Origin: Lyophyllum atratum
Taxonomy: Eukaryota; Basidiomycota; Agaricomycetes; Agaricales; Lyophyllaceae
DNA length: 64,000 nucleotides
Direction of reading: 5' to 3'
Assembly: GCA_014905825.1 (NCBI GenBank)
Contig: JACGCN010000003.1
Span: forward strand, 2,108,001-2,172,000
Shown: in pieces, positions 1 through 13,738 of the stretch
Layout of the letters: each line of letters starts with the position of its first letter
Position numbering within the stretch: position 1 is the first letter of the stretch
The notes under the pieces: generated by a model
Told to the model about the DNA's origin: nothing
The model's database searches: none
The model's input: the letters and a program-made list of their open reading frames with translations, nothing else
Program-made: the position numbers and the translations under genes

Positions 1-367
1 CCGGCGACCACTCTGGTAAGCTCAACTTATCCTCCGCCTGTGCGGTATCCTGGTATTCGATGTCTGACCATGTTGGCGAGCAGGTCCCTATGATGGTGTC
101 TCCATGGGTTGCTGAACGAAAACCTTTCAAAAGGCTTCATGAATACCGTGTCTCTTATGTCAGTGTTGGGAATATGGGGAATATGAATATCAGTATACAG
201 TCCTGTGTCACCTGGGTTGAGCGCTCAAGTCACCCCAAGACGCGTCAAATCTGTCTGAGAGCATGAAGTTTCGGCCTGGCGAGAATGCGAAAGAGCGGAA
301 GGATGCGCATCTGTGCCCTCGAGTGATAGCGCGGTAACTGATTGAAGAAGTATTACAAGTCCATCAC
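1..367. other. Intergenic, downstream of the acyltransferase gene
   Basis: No supported gene is visible. Only short open frames without codon-like composition occur. The stretch includes the 3' flank of the leftward acyltransferase gene whose stop codon lies at 368-370. It could hold the 3' end of a neighbour beyond the window edge, but nothing recognisable supports that. Confidence 0.5.
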
Positions 368-2219
368 TTAGTCTATAATATTAAGTTCCCGCAGACGTGC
401 TTTGGCGAACTCGTCTTTGTAAGTATTCCAGATCCTGTCATGACATCTTCTCAGTACACAGCCAGAAGAGGGAGAGTACAAGGGAGAACGGACCGCGTGA
501 GCTCTTCTATGTACATCTCTTGCACCCGGACAATCTCGTCCAAACTCGGCTTTTCACACTTCTCAACATGGATGGGTTTTCCAACTTATCGCGCGAGGAT
601 GTCAGCAGTTGAATAAGGACTGACTGGGAGGTCACTTACTAACTGCGACTATCTGCCGCCGATAGGGCATTAGACCGAGATTGTCTAGGGGCGAAGTGAT
701 GTTAGATCGGATATTACACATCAAACAGGATTAATGCATACAATTTAATAGCCCTCGGCCGTGGAATAGTGGTAGGGTAAAGCCGAATACCGACTGGAAC
801 TTTCTCTGGAGGGCATACACCGTCGTCCCTCTTTCGTTCGGCATTTGTTCATAAATCTGTAACCACTCCCATCAATTTTAGTCGCATAGGGAGCGATGGA
901 GGGCGAAACTGACGTCATTTTCACCAAAGGAGAAGACGGGGACAAGGTCGGCTCTAAGGTACGGTGTCAGACAACCAATATGTGAAGCGAGAGGGGGGAA
1001 GTGGCACAAACCCGTGCTGGATCGCCAATTTGATAAATCCCAGTCTAGGTGGACACACTTGAGCATATCGGCGGCATTGAAACGAGAACCTGCTCACCGT
1101 CTTCGTAATGTCAAGTCAGCGGTCCCGGGACGCGCACTCAAGCTCTCCGCCGCGCCTCCTACGACGATCGTGATAGCGTTTCCAGGACCAGCCTTGAGAA
1201 TATTGGAACAGGACTGTTTACTGACACTGCACACCCCCAAAGCAAGTAGGATGTCCCGGTAGAAAGGCATGTTGAAGTTAGTCGTGAGGGTCAGAAGATG
1301 TGGCTTAATTCCTGGGAAAGCAGTCGAAAACCCTGTGGCTATGGGATTTTTTAGGACTCGATATGGGCAAGGAGCGCGCAGGACGTTACCATCTGTCGCG
1401 AAAGTCGCCAGAGCACCCCTGCGGCGAAGGATTGGTCAAATAAGACAGCATATATGCAGCAATATCTTACATTCCAATTATTCCTGTGGTAGCCAATGCA
1501 TCGTGAGCAGCTCCGGTTACGCAGGAGCACAGGCGAGCATACCATGCGGATGATAACCAAATACATATGGCCGGTCAGCGGGAAGGTCGGCCTCCTAACC
1601 CCGCGCACGACATGTCAACGTCCCGCGAAACATGGAAGATTCCAAGCATACCTTCAAGAATCTGTTTTCGGCACTAAACGTGAACGTCAAAACAAGAAGA
1701 CATAATTTCTACTCACGATGCAGGATAGTAATCAGCAAAGTACTTCCAGTACCTCAGCGAGCGGAACCAGGGGCTCATCCTCCCTCCGTTCTCGGGGCTT
1801 TTGTCGAAACAACGCGCCCATATCAGGTATATCGCCAAGAACGGCCAAAGGGGCGGAATCGAGCTGCAACCATGCGCGAATTAAGATCCTTTCATATAGA
1901 TGCGGGTGCATGGAAAAGAGGGCGCACCAGAGTAGCAGAAACAACACCGTAGTTATCACAATCATAACAGACCACATGGCGACAGCCAGCATCTGTAGCC
2001 TCCGCTTCCTAGGTATCTTCGCTGGGACAAAACTGAGACGTGGAATATTAGGTGCCAGCATAGGCGAGAGATAAAAAGACAGTACTTGACGTTTGCATGG
2101 AGAGCAGCTACTGGATTTATGGGCGAGGCGGTCAGCATCTGGAGACGGTCTCGGAGAGAGGTAGCAGAGAGGTTCCTTGAGGCTGGGGACAGTTTCTCCT
2201 CTTGCTGGGGCTCCTGCAT
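368..2219 (-). CDS. DGA1: Type-2 diacylglycerol O-acyltransferase (DGAT2 family)
   Basis: This enzyme makes triacylglycerol from diacylglycerol and acyl-CoA at the ER and lipid droplet, the final step of storage-fat synthesis. The gene is split into about nine exons. Joined by GT...AG introns they give an N-terminal cytosolic tail, a hydrophobic hairpin (around 1930-2000 and again near 1840, containing LWPFLAIYLIW), the signature RPYVFGYHPHG near 1541-1580, then PHLLTL, NFNMPFYRD, GGAAESLSARPG, VPVFSFGEND and GFTLPLFHGRG. The C-terminus reads YIEELTRIWNTYKDEF and ends LNIID. The YHPHG motif is split from the following GIIGMGAL by very short exons. Start chosen at 2219 (MQEPQQEEK); an in-frame ATG at 2315 would add 32 residues that look unlike the family. 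All family motifs are intact, so the gene is probably functional. Exact borders of the mini-exon near 1660-1715 are less certain. Confidence 0.9.
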
Positions 2220-2319
2220 GCTGAGCTCAGCGCAAAACGGAGGGCGCTGGTTGCGCACGAGATAATGAAAAGAGTGACGACGGGGACCGGTGAACCCTCC
2301 ACACGTGAATCGCACATCT

Positions 2320-2711
2320 CCTTTCGGTCATTTGGTCGTGTGTGTCAACACCCTTAAGTGGAGCACTGTCCATGATCGTGGCGCATATTATTCATGTTGG
2401 CAAGACTGGGAACTCCATATTGACATCAACCCCCTCCTGTAGGCATCCTAGCGTCGCCCATAGCATCTTCAGTGAAGCCATAGTTATCCGAGGCGGTGCT
2501 AAAAGATGCATCAGGGTCGCCTTCTGCCATTGGATTGCGAATGTTGCAGGTTCTGATTAAATAAACGCAGATAAGCCGGGTACCCAGTCTAGACTAGTGT
2601 GCATCGAAAATCCTCTAATCATTCATGGGCACATGCAGTACAAGACTAAACTAGGTAAGGTCATTTACAAGACAAAAGAAACGTTCCAGTTTTGAGGCCA
2701 ACTCCCCCTCC
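2320..2711. other. Spacer between CDC48 3' end and the acyltransferase promoter
   Basis: About 390 nt. It must contain the promoter of the leftward acyltransferase gene and the terminator of CDC48. It also holds a decayed copy of the CDC48 last exon (listed separately). No other gene is visible. Confidence 0.6.
2455..2575 (-). pseudogene. Decayed tandem copy of the CDC48 C-terminal exon end
   Basis: Read on the minus strand, this stretch translates to AEGDPDASFSTASDNYGFTE followed by DAMGDA. It aligns with the true CDC48 tail at 2712-2850 ([20 protein letters not shown] then DAQDDD). The similarity continues across the 3' splice site into the preceding intron (ggttctgattaaat against ggttctgatgaaat), so the copy arose at DNA level, not by retroposition. 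About 22 nt are missing relative to the functional copy and the final LYA codons are lost. There is no upstream reading frame, so it cannot encode a protein alone. Confidence 0.75.
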
Positions 2712-5715
<3,004 letters not shown>

Positions 5716-5946
5716 GTTGGATATGAAGGAGGTAGTACGGAAGAATGTGCAGTGCCCGGGCTTATGAAAGATGAATGAGAGAGGACGCGCGTCCACGACG
5801 TGGTCTGACAAACACAGCCAAAGATTTTTCACACGTGGCCCGTTCCGTTCACCTTCCCGTTCCTTCTCCCACTTTCTAGCTCATTCATGATCATCAGTGT
5901 GTCGACTCCAGGTAACGACTGCGGGTATACAGCATGCCAGTCCTAT

Positions 5947-6880
5947 CTACATCTCCTCGTCGTCCAAGTCAAGCTCCTCGACCGGATAATCCCCAACCTT
6001 CACTTTATCCGGGTGAACGAACACCCCGTACTTTGGTCGGCATGTAAAGTATCGCTCGCCTTGTACGCTGAATGACTTATCGTCAGCGGCATGAAAATCT
6101 GCAAAATATTACACGTACGATCCATCGTTTTTGCCCATGGGCTCGTCGTACTCGATCCCCACCCACACGCCTTTCCCGAACTTGGTCGTGCCAACAAACC
6201 GCACTGTGCCTCTTTTGCTTAGCCCAGCTTCCGTCGACTCCACCTCACACCGCGAATTGATAATGATGTCCGCGGGCACCTCAGGCTCGGCCTCGGCGGC
6301 CTCTTCTTTTGGTGCGAATCGGCCCATTTGGTTTCGCTGCTTGTACGCCAGGACGGTGTCTGCAGGAAAGGCGATGTTGACCAATGCTGTGGATTCAATA
6401 TCATGTTTGTGAAATTACCTTGGCGTTTAGCGTATTCATCTGTCGTTAATTCGAATTTTTCTACTTGCGACACATCCGTCATTTGCCCCGTAAATGAGAT
6501 CGAGGGATTCGTATCCTCCACCTAGCACAGGCCGATCGTAAGACGATTTATAAATGCGCGGTCATTGGGCCAACCAACTAACCTTGAGGACCTGGTAGTC
6601 CCTCAGTCCATAAAACCCAATCTGCTTTGAGTCATCGGAAAGGGTTGCTACAGCCTCTGGATCACTTTCAGAGTTGTACAGAGAGATGATCTGGTTTGCC
6701 GCTGGAATGCCTGTGATGAGCTCGAGGTTTCCCTGTTTAGAGATATCAGTTCAAAGGAGAAAGCGACGAGGATAGCAATATTATCAGAACCTTGAGCTTC
6801 TGGACTGTTATATGTAATTCCAAGCGACGCTCCGAGTGTGTGTCTGGGGAAATAACCCAAAGGCGAACTACACCTGACAT
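5947..6880 (-). CDS. ALP11: Tubulin-folding cofactor B (CAP-Gly, Alp11/TBCB)
   Basis: Cofactor that captures alpha-tubulin and, with cofactor E, dissociates or assembles tubulin dimers in the cytosol. The spliced product starts [20 protein letters not shown] (6880) with an N-terminal ubiquitin-like domain, followed by an acidic linker and a C-terminal CAP-Gly domain. CAP-Gly landmarks are [29 protein letters not shown] and [20 protein letters not shown]. The protein ends [13 protein letters not shown], and an acidic tail ending in Met or Ile is typical of TBCB. About six exons with short introns. It is transcribed in the same direction as CDC48, whose start lies about 230 nt beyond its stop codon. 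The symbol follows the fission-yeast orthologue. Confidence 0.93.
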
Positions 6881-9281
6881 TGTAGCTTCCCGATGGTTCG
6901 AGGTATATAACAGCGTTGGACGCGTGTCTTGCGAAGAGCATCATTCCGTGGAAGGGTTATCGCTTTTCGATCGATCTTATCTTATCGCTTATCTTTTCCA
7001 CCTGTTGCCATGCCCAGAAGTCAACCTGAGCTCAAGGCTTCTTACATAGGAAATATCAAACTCCTTCTTCTCCACACGCAAACAATCAGATAAATCTTTC
7101 TGGTCCCACCGCACAACATATATAAGTGCATAATCTCAATGAGGCTCTGGTTGTCTGATTAGATGAGAATTGGATCTGATCTATCGAGTCGACGTCACAT
7201 CTGCAGCCGTCATCAACCAACTTGAACAACATCGACGCACCCTGCAAGTAACTTGGAACGGATCCAGCTCAAGGGCGCACCATTCCTGTCTGTTCTCGGC
7301 GTATTATGGATCTCGCATCCCGAAGATCCCAACCCTGCCGGACTGCGGTGGTGGTACTAGCGTTTCCAAGATGTAATCACCGATTCAATTCTTGTTCAGC
7401 ATTTCCACGTTCGTTCTAGGCGTCGACGGGAACACACTGCTGTGGGCTAGTATTCTGTCTCATCCTGCTGTTGCCACTTATGCCGAGGAAGCCTTAAATC
7501 TGGACGGACTTCGGACAGGTTCTGGTGCTGTCGTCGGAGAGTGTGTCAGGCCGTTCAACGGTATCCATCCCTAGTAGTCCCTGAAGCCTCTGAAACTAAT
7601 AATGTATCGAGTCCCGCTCCCGTTCATCCAAGTTTCTCGCGACCCTTTGGGGCATAGTCATGACAATGCTTGTCGACAGAACTCCCCTACTCAGCTCTTC
7701 GACTGAGCGGCATCCGGAAAATTTGGGGATCCAAGCTATGGCTGCGCTTTTGACCCAGAAATCGTTATCGCCACCTTGGTCTCTTGCGCTGCTGTTCGGG
7801 CGACTGCTACCCGGAAGATATCACGGTGAGGTCGCGCACGGTCGCTTCTGGGATGTTTCACAACATTTCGTCGTATCGTAAGACCCGATGAATTGATCGT
7901 GCAGCGGTTACCAACCCGCATCAAACCGACCGCGCACCTTACCGTTTCTGGCACATTCTGCCAGTTCATAAGATGGCATGGAATCAGTTTCATGTTGGTC
8001 AATCACTATCATCTCAACTTGTTTTTACTAACCAGACATGTCCTAGGGATCTTAACAATATCAGGAAATTGTAGACGCCTCCGAGCCGACTAATCCGACA
8101 TTTCCTACAATCCCTGCAATATCAGGTGGCCATACGAATGTTGAACTTCGGAATCAGCAGTGAGAACCATAGTCCTGTCAAAAGGTACAATAATCTTCTG
8201 TCTCGTTTCTGGAAGATCAGGCGAGGCTCACTCCTGAAGTTGATACTTTTTCACCCAGAGAAATGAGCACATCGCTGCTTCGGCGACATTGACGTGGGAC
8301 GCAATCATACGACCAGCCTCGGAGAGAAGGACTCATCCACTAGAGGGCGCTTCTTATGTTACTCGACGCCCATGTTCTAGAGTTCAGAGACCCACTCTAT
8401 CTGTTTGTTGTGTCGCGGTAGTGACTGCTCCCGGTGACAGGCTCACGGATCCGCGATCCGTGCTTAAAAACACGAATCTGCTCCTTTCCTCGTTCCATAT
8501 GACAGTCAGACTGACAGCCGCCCAGGAATAAGCCACACGCAGACGCATAGCAACGAAGAAGAGCTCTCCGCCGACCTCGGAGTGATATTTGCGAAGAATC
8601 GCAAGGCGTAGCACGCGAGCTTTCATACATACAGCCCGATTTCATATAAGATAGTAATGATTACAAACATATTTTCCAAGTCTGTCAACCTTTAGATTTC
8701 TTCGTATACGAAGACCAAGCCCTTCAACCTCTGTAAGGATTATTCCACTGACAAATGTAGATTCTGTGAACCTTCCGCACCTCTAACTGCTCTGCGACGC
8801 CATAGATAGCCAAAGCTCTCCCAAAGGATTTAATCTTGTCTGATGGTGATGGTGAATCCCAGTGATGCATCAAGCCACTGACAAAGGTTCCATAAACCTG
8901 GTGATCCCTGCTCGACTCGGCCCGGCGAATTTGACCTTCACAATCCATCATCCATTCATCACCCGTGCTTGTACGGGACTTTGGATCCCAAATGCGCTCA
9001 AGCGCCTACTTCTATCGATGAAGATTCTGGATCCATACACAAAATGACATGATGCCAACATGGTTAATTCCGGAGCAGAAGATTGGGGCTGAGTTCACGA
9101 GGCAGAAGTACTCAGACAGAGGTCGCCCATGGAAACAGAAGTCCCTTTAACTCAGGCTTCCTCCTGTTGTACTATCTAGCTATCTCCCCACGCGCTTGAG
9201 CTACGGACTAGCCTCAGGCCGCGGGGCAAGTTCTACACTAGCTGAATCTCGTTAAGCCTCCTCGAGCACCCCTGGCCTTGG
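6881..9281. other. Gene-poor 2.4 kb interval with possible gene relics
   Basis: No intact gene could be assembled. Some stretches read like protein but are broken by stops and frame changes. On the plus strand 7255-7420 includes GAPFLSVLGVLWISHPEDPN, and 7392-7574 reads VDGNTLLWASILSHPAV in another frame; 7840-8010 also looks protein-like. On the minus strand 8724-8951 reads as a 75-codon frame with no recognisable family. These may be remnants of one or two dead genes. The right end must contain the promoter of the rightward gene at 9282. Confidence 0.35.
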
Positions 9282-10396
9282 ATGTTACAGGCCACCTACC
9301 GTTCCACGCGTAGCTGGGCTTGGCTCCCCTCTGTTCTCCTTCTTCTGCTATCTCTTGCACAATGGACGCAAGCTCAGTCTACTCGTCGCAATGTCACCGT
9401 ATCCAGTACCACGCCTCAGATCGTATACACTCCTTCTGTCTGCGATGCCTCCACCCCAAATGCTAACGAGCAATGTAGCGGTGCCTGGTGAGTAACTCTC
9501 GTTCACATCAGAGCTGATGAATAGCTTCTGAGAATGGCGTCGTTAAAAGGCAAGTCATCGATCTGAATGGCACAACACTCGTTTCCACCAATGGGCCGGC
9601 ACCCGATCGCGACTCTATCAGCATCATACCGCAGATGTTCTTCAAGTTTCGAGGTGCGCTTTTTCCCTCTCCGCTTCATCATCTTGGCCGTCTTACATAC
9701 ACCGACCTGTGTTTTAAAGCCTCCGCTTTGTACCTCTCTACCTCCTTCCAGTCAAATGCCACCACCAACATCACGGTGTCAAACAACGGCACAATCAGGT
9801 CTGCCGTGTTCAACTCCTCCGCCGGCATGGTCTTTATCCTTAATCTCGTGGAATCCGAAATCTCGACCGTAGCCGTCACTTATGTCCCTGAGGCGTTTCC
9901 AGCACGGCTGGACATCGGCGACCTCTTATTAACTGTCACAGATGACCCGTATGTCCCCCTTACTATCCTCTGTATCTAGACGCTGACAACTAACCATCGA
10001 TTCAATTAATTCATTAGGGCAACCTCGGTATTCCTCCCATCCATGACTCTCCCGCCCACCGCCTCCCTACCCACCATTGGCAGCCCTGAGCCTACCATCT
10101 CGTCAGTACCTGTTCGAGACAACGCGAAGCGAACGTTGATCGCACAGGCCGTGGGCATCACGTTAGGACTCTCTCTCGGGCTCACCGCCGTCGCAGTGCT
10201 CGCGTACATTTTCTGGCGGCGCAGGCGGCGACGACACTCATCTGGGGACAGCGATACCGAAGCCTCGCGATCCACACAGTCCCCGTGGCCGCCCATGCGC
10301 CAGGATCAACCTACCATGTACATCGGACCGGATTATCAGCGCGGGAACCGTCGGGATGAGAATAAGACGAGCTCTTGGTTCCGGCCTTGGTCGTGA
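9282..10396 (+). CDS. Secreted-type single-pass membrane protein, unknown function
   Basis: Starts with a signal peptide (MLQATYRSTRSWAWLPSVLL continuing through LLLLSLAQWTQAQ). The ectodomain has several N-glycosylation sequons (NVT, NGT, NAT, NIT, NSS), then one transmembrane helix near 10150-10220 (AVGITLGLSLGLTAVAVLAY) and a basic stop-transfer run (RRRRRR). A short cytoplasmic tail ends SSWFRPWS. At least three exons: an intron from about 9488 to an AG near 9550 joins CSGAW to QVIDLNGTTLVSTNG, and another (9957-10018) ends in attag. A further intron between about 9650 and 9752 is in frame and therefore uncertain. The layout resembles the many fungal cell-surface proteins with beta-rich ectodomains and one helix. 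No family name can be given. Confidence 0.8.
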
Positions 10397-11427
10397 TTCA
10401 CCCGTCGACCTTTTCTTTTGGATACTGGGATACTCATACCAGGGCGTGCTTATAGTACATACATCTTAAGACTCTTTCCGACTAACACCCTCCAGTCTTC
10501 GCACCTTCCCTATTCGATCCTAGCCTGCATATCGTATACTCTTATGAGATTCCAGAATGCGTGTACTTGTACCTCGCCCTTACCCATGTCCGAGTCATCC
10601 ACCACTCTTTTGATCTCCTTCCACAGCTCCTTACCATACTTATTGTCGGATTAGGTATCAATAATATGTACAGTGATGATCCCAAGCACGCATATCTGGT
10701 GGAATGCCATGATGGTCAGGACACCGGTGTTATAATCCAGGTAGTCGATGATCGGAGCATCCGAGTCAAGCACGTACTATTCCAAATATCTTCACTTCAG
10801 AGCATCGGCTGATGAGCTCCCACAGCTCCGGCAACTTCTTACTGCACGACATTCTTAAGAAACAACACTAGCATTAAATTGTATCAGGAATCACCAGGGT
10901 CCCAAAAGAGGAAGAAAAAAACAAACTTCCCCAAGGGCACCCAAAGAAAAATTGGCCCTGGAGGTTTTGTGAAAGAAACACAGATGCCGTAAAAAGGGGA
11001 ATAATAGTATAATATAGACATTACAAGAAAGGTACACACACCACGAGCCATGCACGTACTTGACAAGTTGGTATAGAGCGGCATGGGCCTGGAAAGTGGA
11101 AGGGGACGATGGGCGTGACATACAGGGGAGGAAGACGTGCCGGTTGGCGTGTGGAGGTGATATCAGTGTAGCTGGTATACTGTATACTTGCAACATGCGG
11201 GGATCAGGATCGGGTAGGCAGTCGGCAGGAGGAAGACAAGGAAGGGGTAGAAGTCACAGGTATACATGTGAGGATGCAAGTCTCTGCACGGAAGGTGACG
11301 CGGATAGAACGGGAAGGTGAACTTGAGGGAAGAAATAAATAAGCCAAGTCATGGTAATGGAACACACAACAGGGTAATCGGAGCATCGGGGAATCGTCAA
11401 CATCGTAAACGCCATCATCGTATCTCT
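10397..11427. other. Convergent 3' intergenic region
   Basis: About 1 kb between the stop codons of two convergent genes. I see no coding signal; the open frames on both strands are short and of biased composition. It presumably holds both 3' UTRs and terminators. Confidence 0.55.
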
Positions 11428-12735
11428 TTAGATCCCTCCATACGCGTCATTGTGGTCGACGACGTGAGCGCCTCTGCCTGCCGCAACAGCAGGCGCGCCT
11501 GCAACTAGAGCCGGCGACGCGTTGTCCTGATAATGGGCCTGGTATTCTTGCGCCGAGTAGGGATGCCCGTATGATTGAGGCATGGCAGCATGTTGACCCT
11601 CAGTCGAGTAAGCATACGACCCATAAGCCTCAGCATTATACGGGGCTTGAGCCTGTGGCTCCGAGCTGTAAGCCCCGCCGTGCGCGATCTCGCCTTCGTC
11701 ATCGTCCCTGAAGCCGTTGGGCTCATATCCCTGGCCGTACGAATATTGTTGGCGCTCCTGCACGGCGGCGCCACCGTTGTATGGGAACGCGCCTTGTCCG
11801 GCCATGTTGGTACTACCCATGGATGGGCTGACGTTATGACCGCGGTGCGCCATGCTGGGGGGCACGGGGTCGAAGGTGCTTGCGCGGTAACCCGTGTCTG
11901 ACATGTTGGGGGTACGAACGAATTCGTCTTGATTGAAGTCTTCGTCAGTGATGCGGTTGCGACGCCAGCGGCGCTTAAATAGGCGAGGATGTTAAGGCGA
12001 CATTTGAGGTAACGTTAGCTGTGTTCACTTACTAAGAAGAAGGCGATGATAAGACCAATGAAGGCAATTGCAACGATGCCTCCTGCCACACTCCCCACAA
12101 TGGCTCCCGTACTCATTCCGCTCGAAGCAGTGGGAGTCGCGCTGGCGCTGATGCTCGCGAAAGAATCATCAGTGCTTGTAGATGTAAATGATCCGAAGGT
12201 GCTCGTTTGTGTCAGGGTTTTGGGAGTGCCGGTGATAGTAACCGCCTGGAAGATGTTAGGATGGGTGATAATGTAGCGAAGGTACGACACTCACGCCGGC
12301 GCCTGTGGTCTTCGAAGAGATTGTCGTCGTGGCGGAGGTACTTGACTCTGTCTTGGATTCAGAATGAGATTCGGACGAGGTGGAGTGAGACTGAGTCGAA
12401 GTTGCCGCAGCGGACTTGCTGGTGGACGTGCTGGAGGGAGGCGGCGGCGGCGGCGGCGGTGAGCTACTGGGTGTGGGGGTAGGCTTGTGGGTCTTGCTGG
12501 TGGTCGGTGGTGGCGGTGGCGGGGTAGGAGACGAGGCTGAACACAAGGTGTAAGTGACAGGAAGAATTGTATGTTAAGGTAGTTTCGATCTGAACGTACA
12601 CGGTGCGGTTGGGGTCGTAGCAGATGTTGTGTCCGTAGGGTCACCAGTGGGATCACCAATACCAGGAAACAGGAATGGTTTTTTTTGACGAGCTTTGAGC
12701 TGACGATGAGCTGGTGAATTGTGGTGTAGAGTCAT
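11428..12735 (-). CDS. Mid2-like Ser/Pro-rich single-pass surface protein
   Basis: The spliced protein begins MTLHHNSPAHRQLKARQKKP (12735), with no clear signal peptide. It then has a long mucin-like Thr/Ser/Pro region with two proline runs of eight or so (12430-12540), a segment VTITGTPKTLTQTSTFGSF, and one transmembrane helix (GAIVGSVAGGIVAIAFIGLI at about 12050-12110). After an intron (about 11979-12033) follow RRWRRNRITDEDFNQDEF and a 150-residue tail rich in Tyr, Gln, Gly and Ala that ends NDAYGGI. The arrangement (O-glycosylatable stalk, one helix, basic border, long low-complexity tail) is that of fungal cell-wall stress sensor or adhesin-like proteins. No catalytic domain is present, so the sensor role is inferred from layout only. 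Confidence 0.8.
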
Positions 12736-13738
12736 GATCGTCTAAGAGTAATAGTTGACTATATCAAAAGAGAGTGGGTATTAGAAAGAACGTGGAGTCC
12801 GCTGTCAGCGAGGGGGAGAAGTCGCTGGGGACGGCGACAACAAGAACAACAATCTGGGCAGCAACAAGGCAGGAGATGGAAAGCGGCCTGGGAACTTCCA
12901 ATGAATGGTTTGTCTGCGTGTGAAAATGGATGATCAAAACAGATTCAACTTCCCCTGGTGATGGCGGTCACACGGCCCGCATAAGCTCGCACATCCTCGT
13001 TGGTGACGACGACGACGATCTCTTCAAGTTCAAGTCCTTACAACTTCGAGCTTTCTTGTCATTTAGGAAGCGTGATCACTATTATCCATCAGCATTAACA
13101 TAGGCTGTGGATTTTGTGACTCTTGAGGCCCAATCATGGAAGAAACGATCCGAAAGCCTCCTCGGACCTCCCTTTTCTCTCGTCGTATACCGGCCGCAGT
13201 TGCGTAGATCACAGATTCACGATTATCAGGTGGTGCTGGACCATGATATGCCTGCAATATCGGTCGCAACCAATGAATGGATTGTTTGCCGAGTCGCGTC
13301 GTAACTTTGGCATCCAACATTGACAAGGACAAGGAACCGGTGTATACAACAACTCGTTCCATTATCTGCACAAGGGCGAGCCTTTTGAGCCTCCACGACG
13401 CGTCTACGTAGGTCACAGCTCAGTGCACTTCTTTCAAGGGCCATGTACTCGTAACAACTCGCAAATAGCGAGGTTGTGCCGAGTTGCATGGTGATAACTT
13501 TTTGCAAATTAATTACGTAATAACATCTGATTTTCCAACATCAGTTTCCGTGTGCCTTCTCCAGTGCCCATTGGCAAGTCTTTCTTCAAGTTTTCTTCTC
13601 TTGCTCTGCTTTCCCGTTGTTTTCGCGCAATATTCGCATTTAAACTGAAACTTACGGTCATCGCTGCCTGTTCACGATATTTAACGACCCATTCTGCCTT
13701 GAAATCCAGAACAAGCCGTGTCCTGTTTCGCGTTTAAA
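12736..13738. other. Divergent promoter region
   Basis: About 1 kb between two divergently transcribed genes, so it should contain both promoters. Two partial pyrimidine-rich tracts occur near 13545-13680, just before the rightward start. A 117-codon minus-strand frame at 13063-13416 has no protein-like features and was not accepted. Confidence 0.5.

Noticed and set aside
13063..13416. 117-codon minus-strand frame in the divergent promoter
   Set aside because: No conserved-looking segments, no plausible promoter, and typical of chance frames in this GC range.
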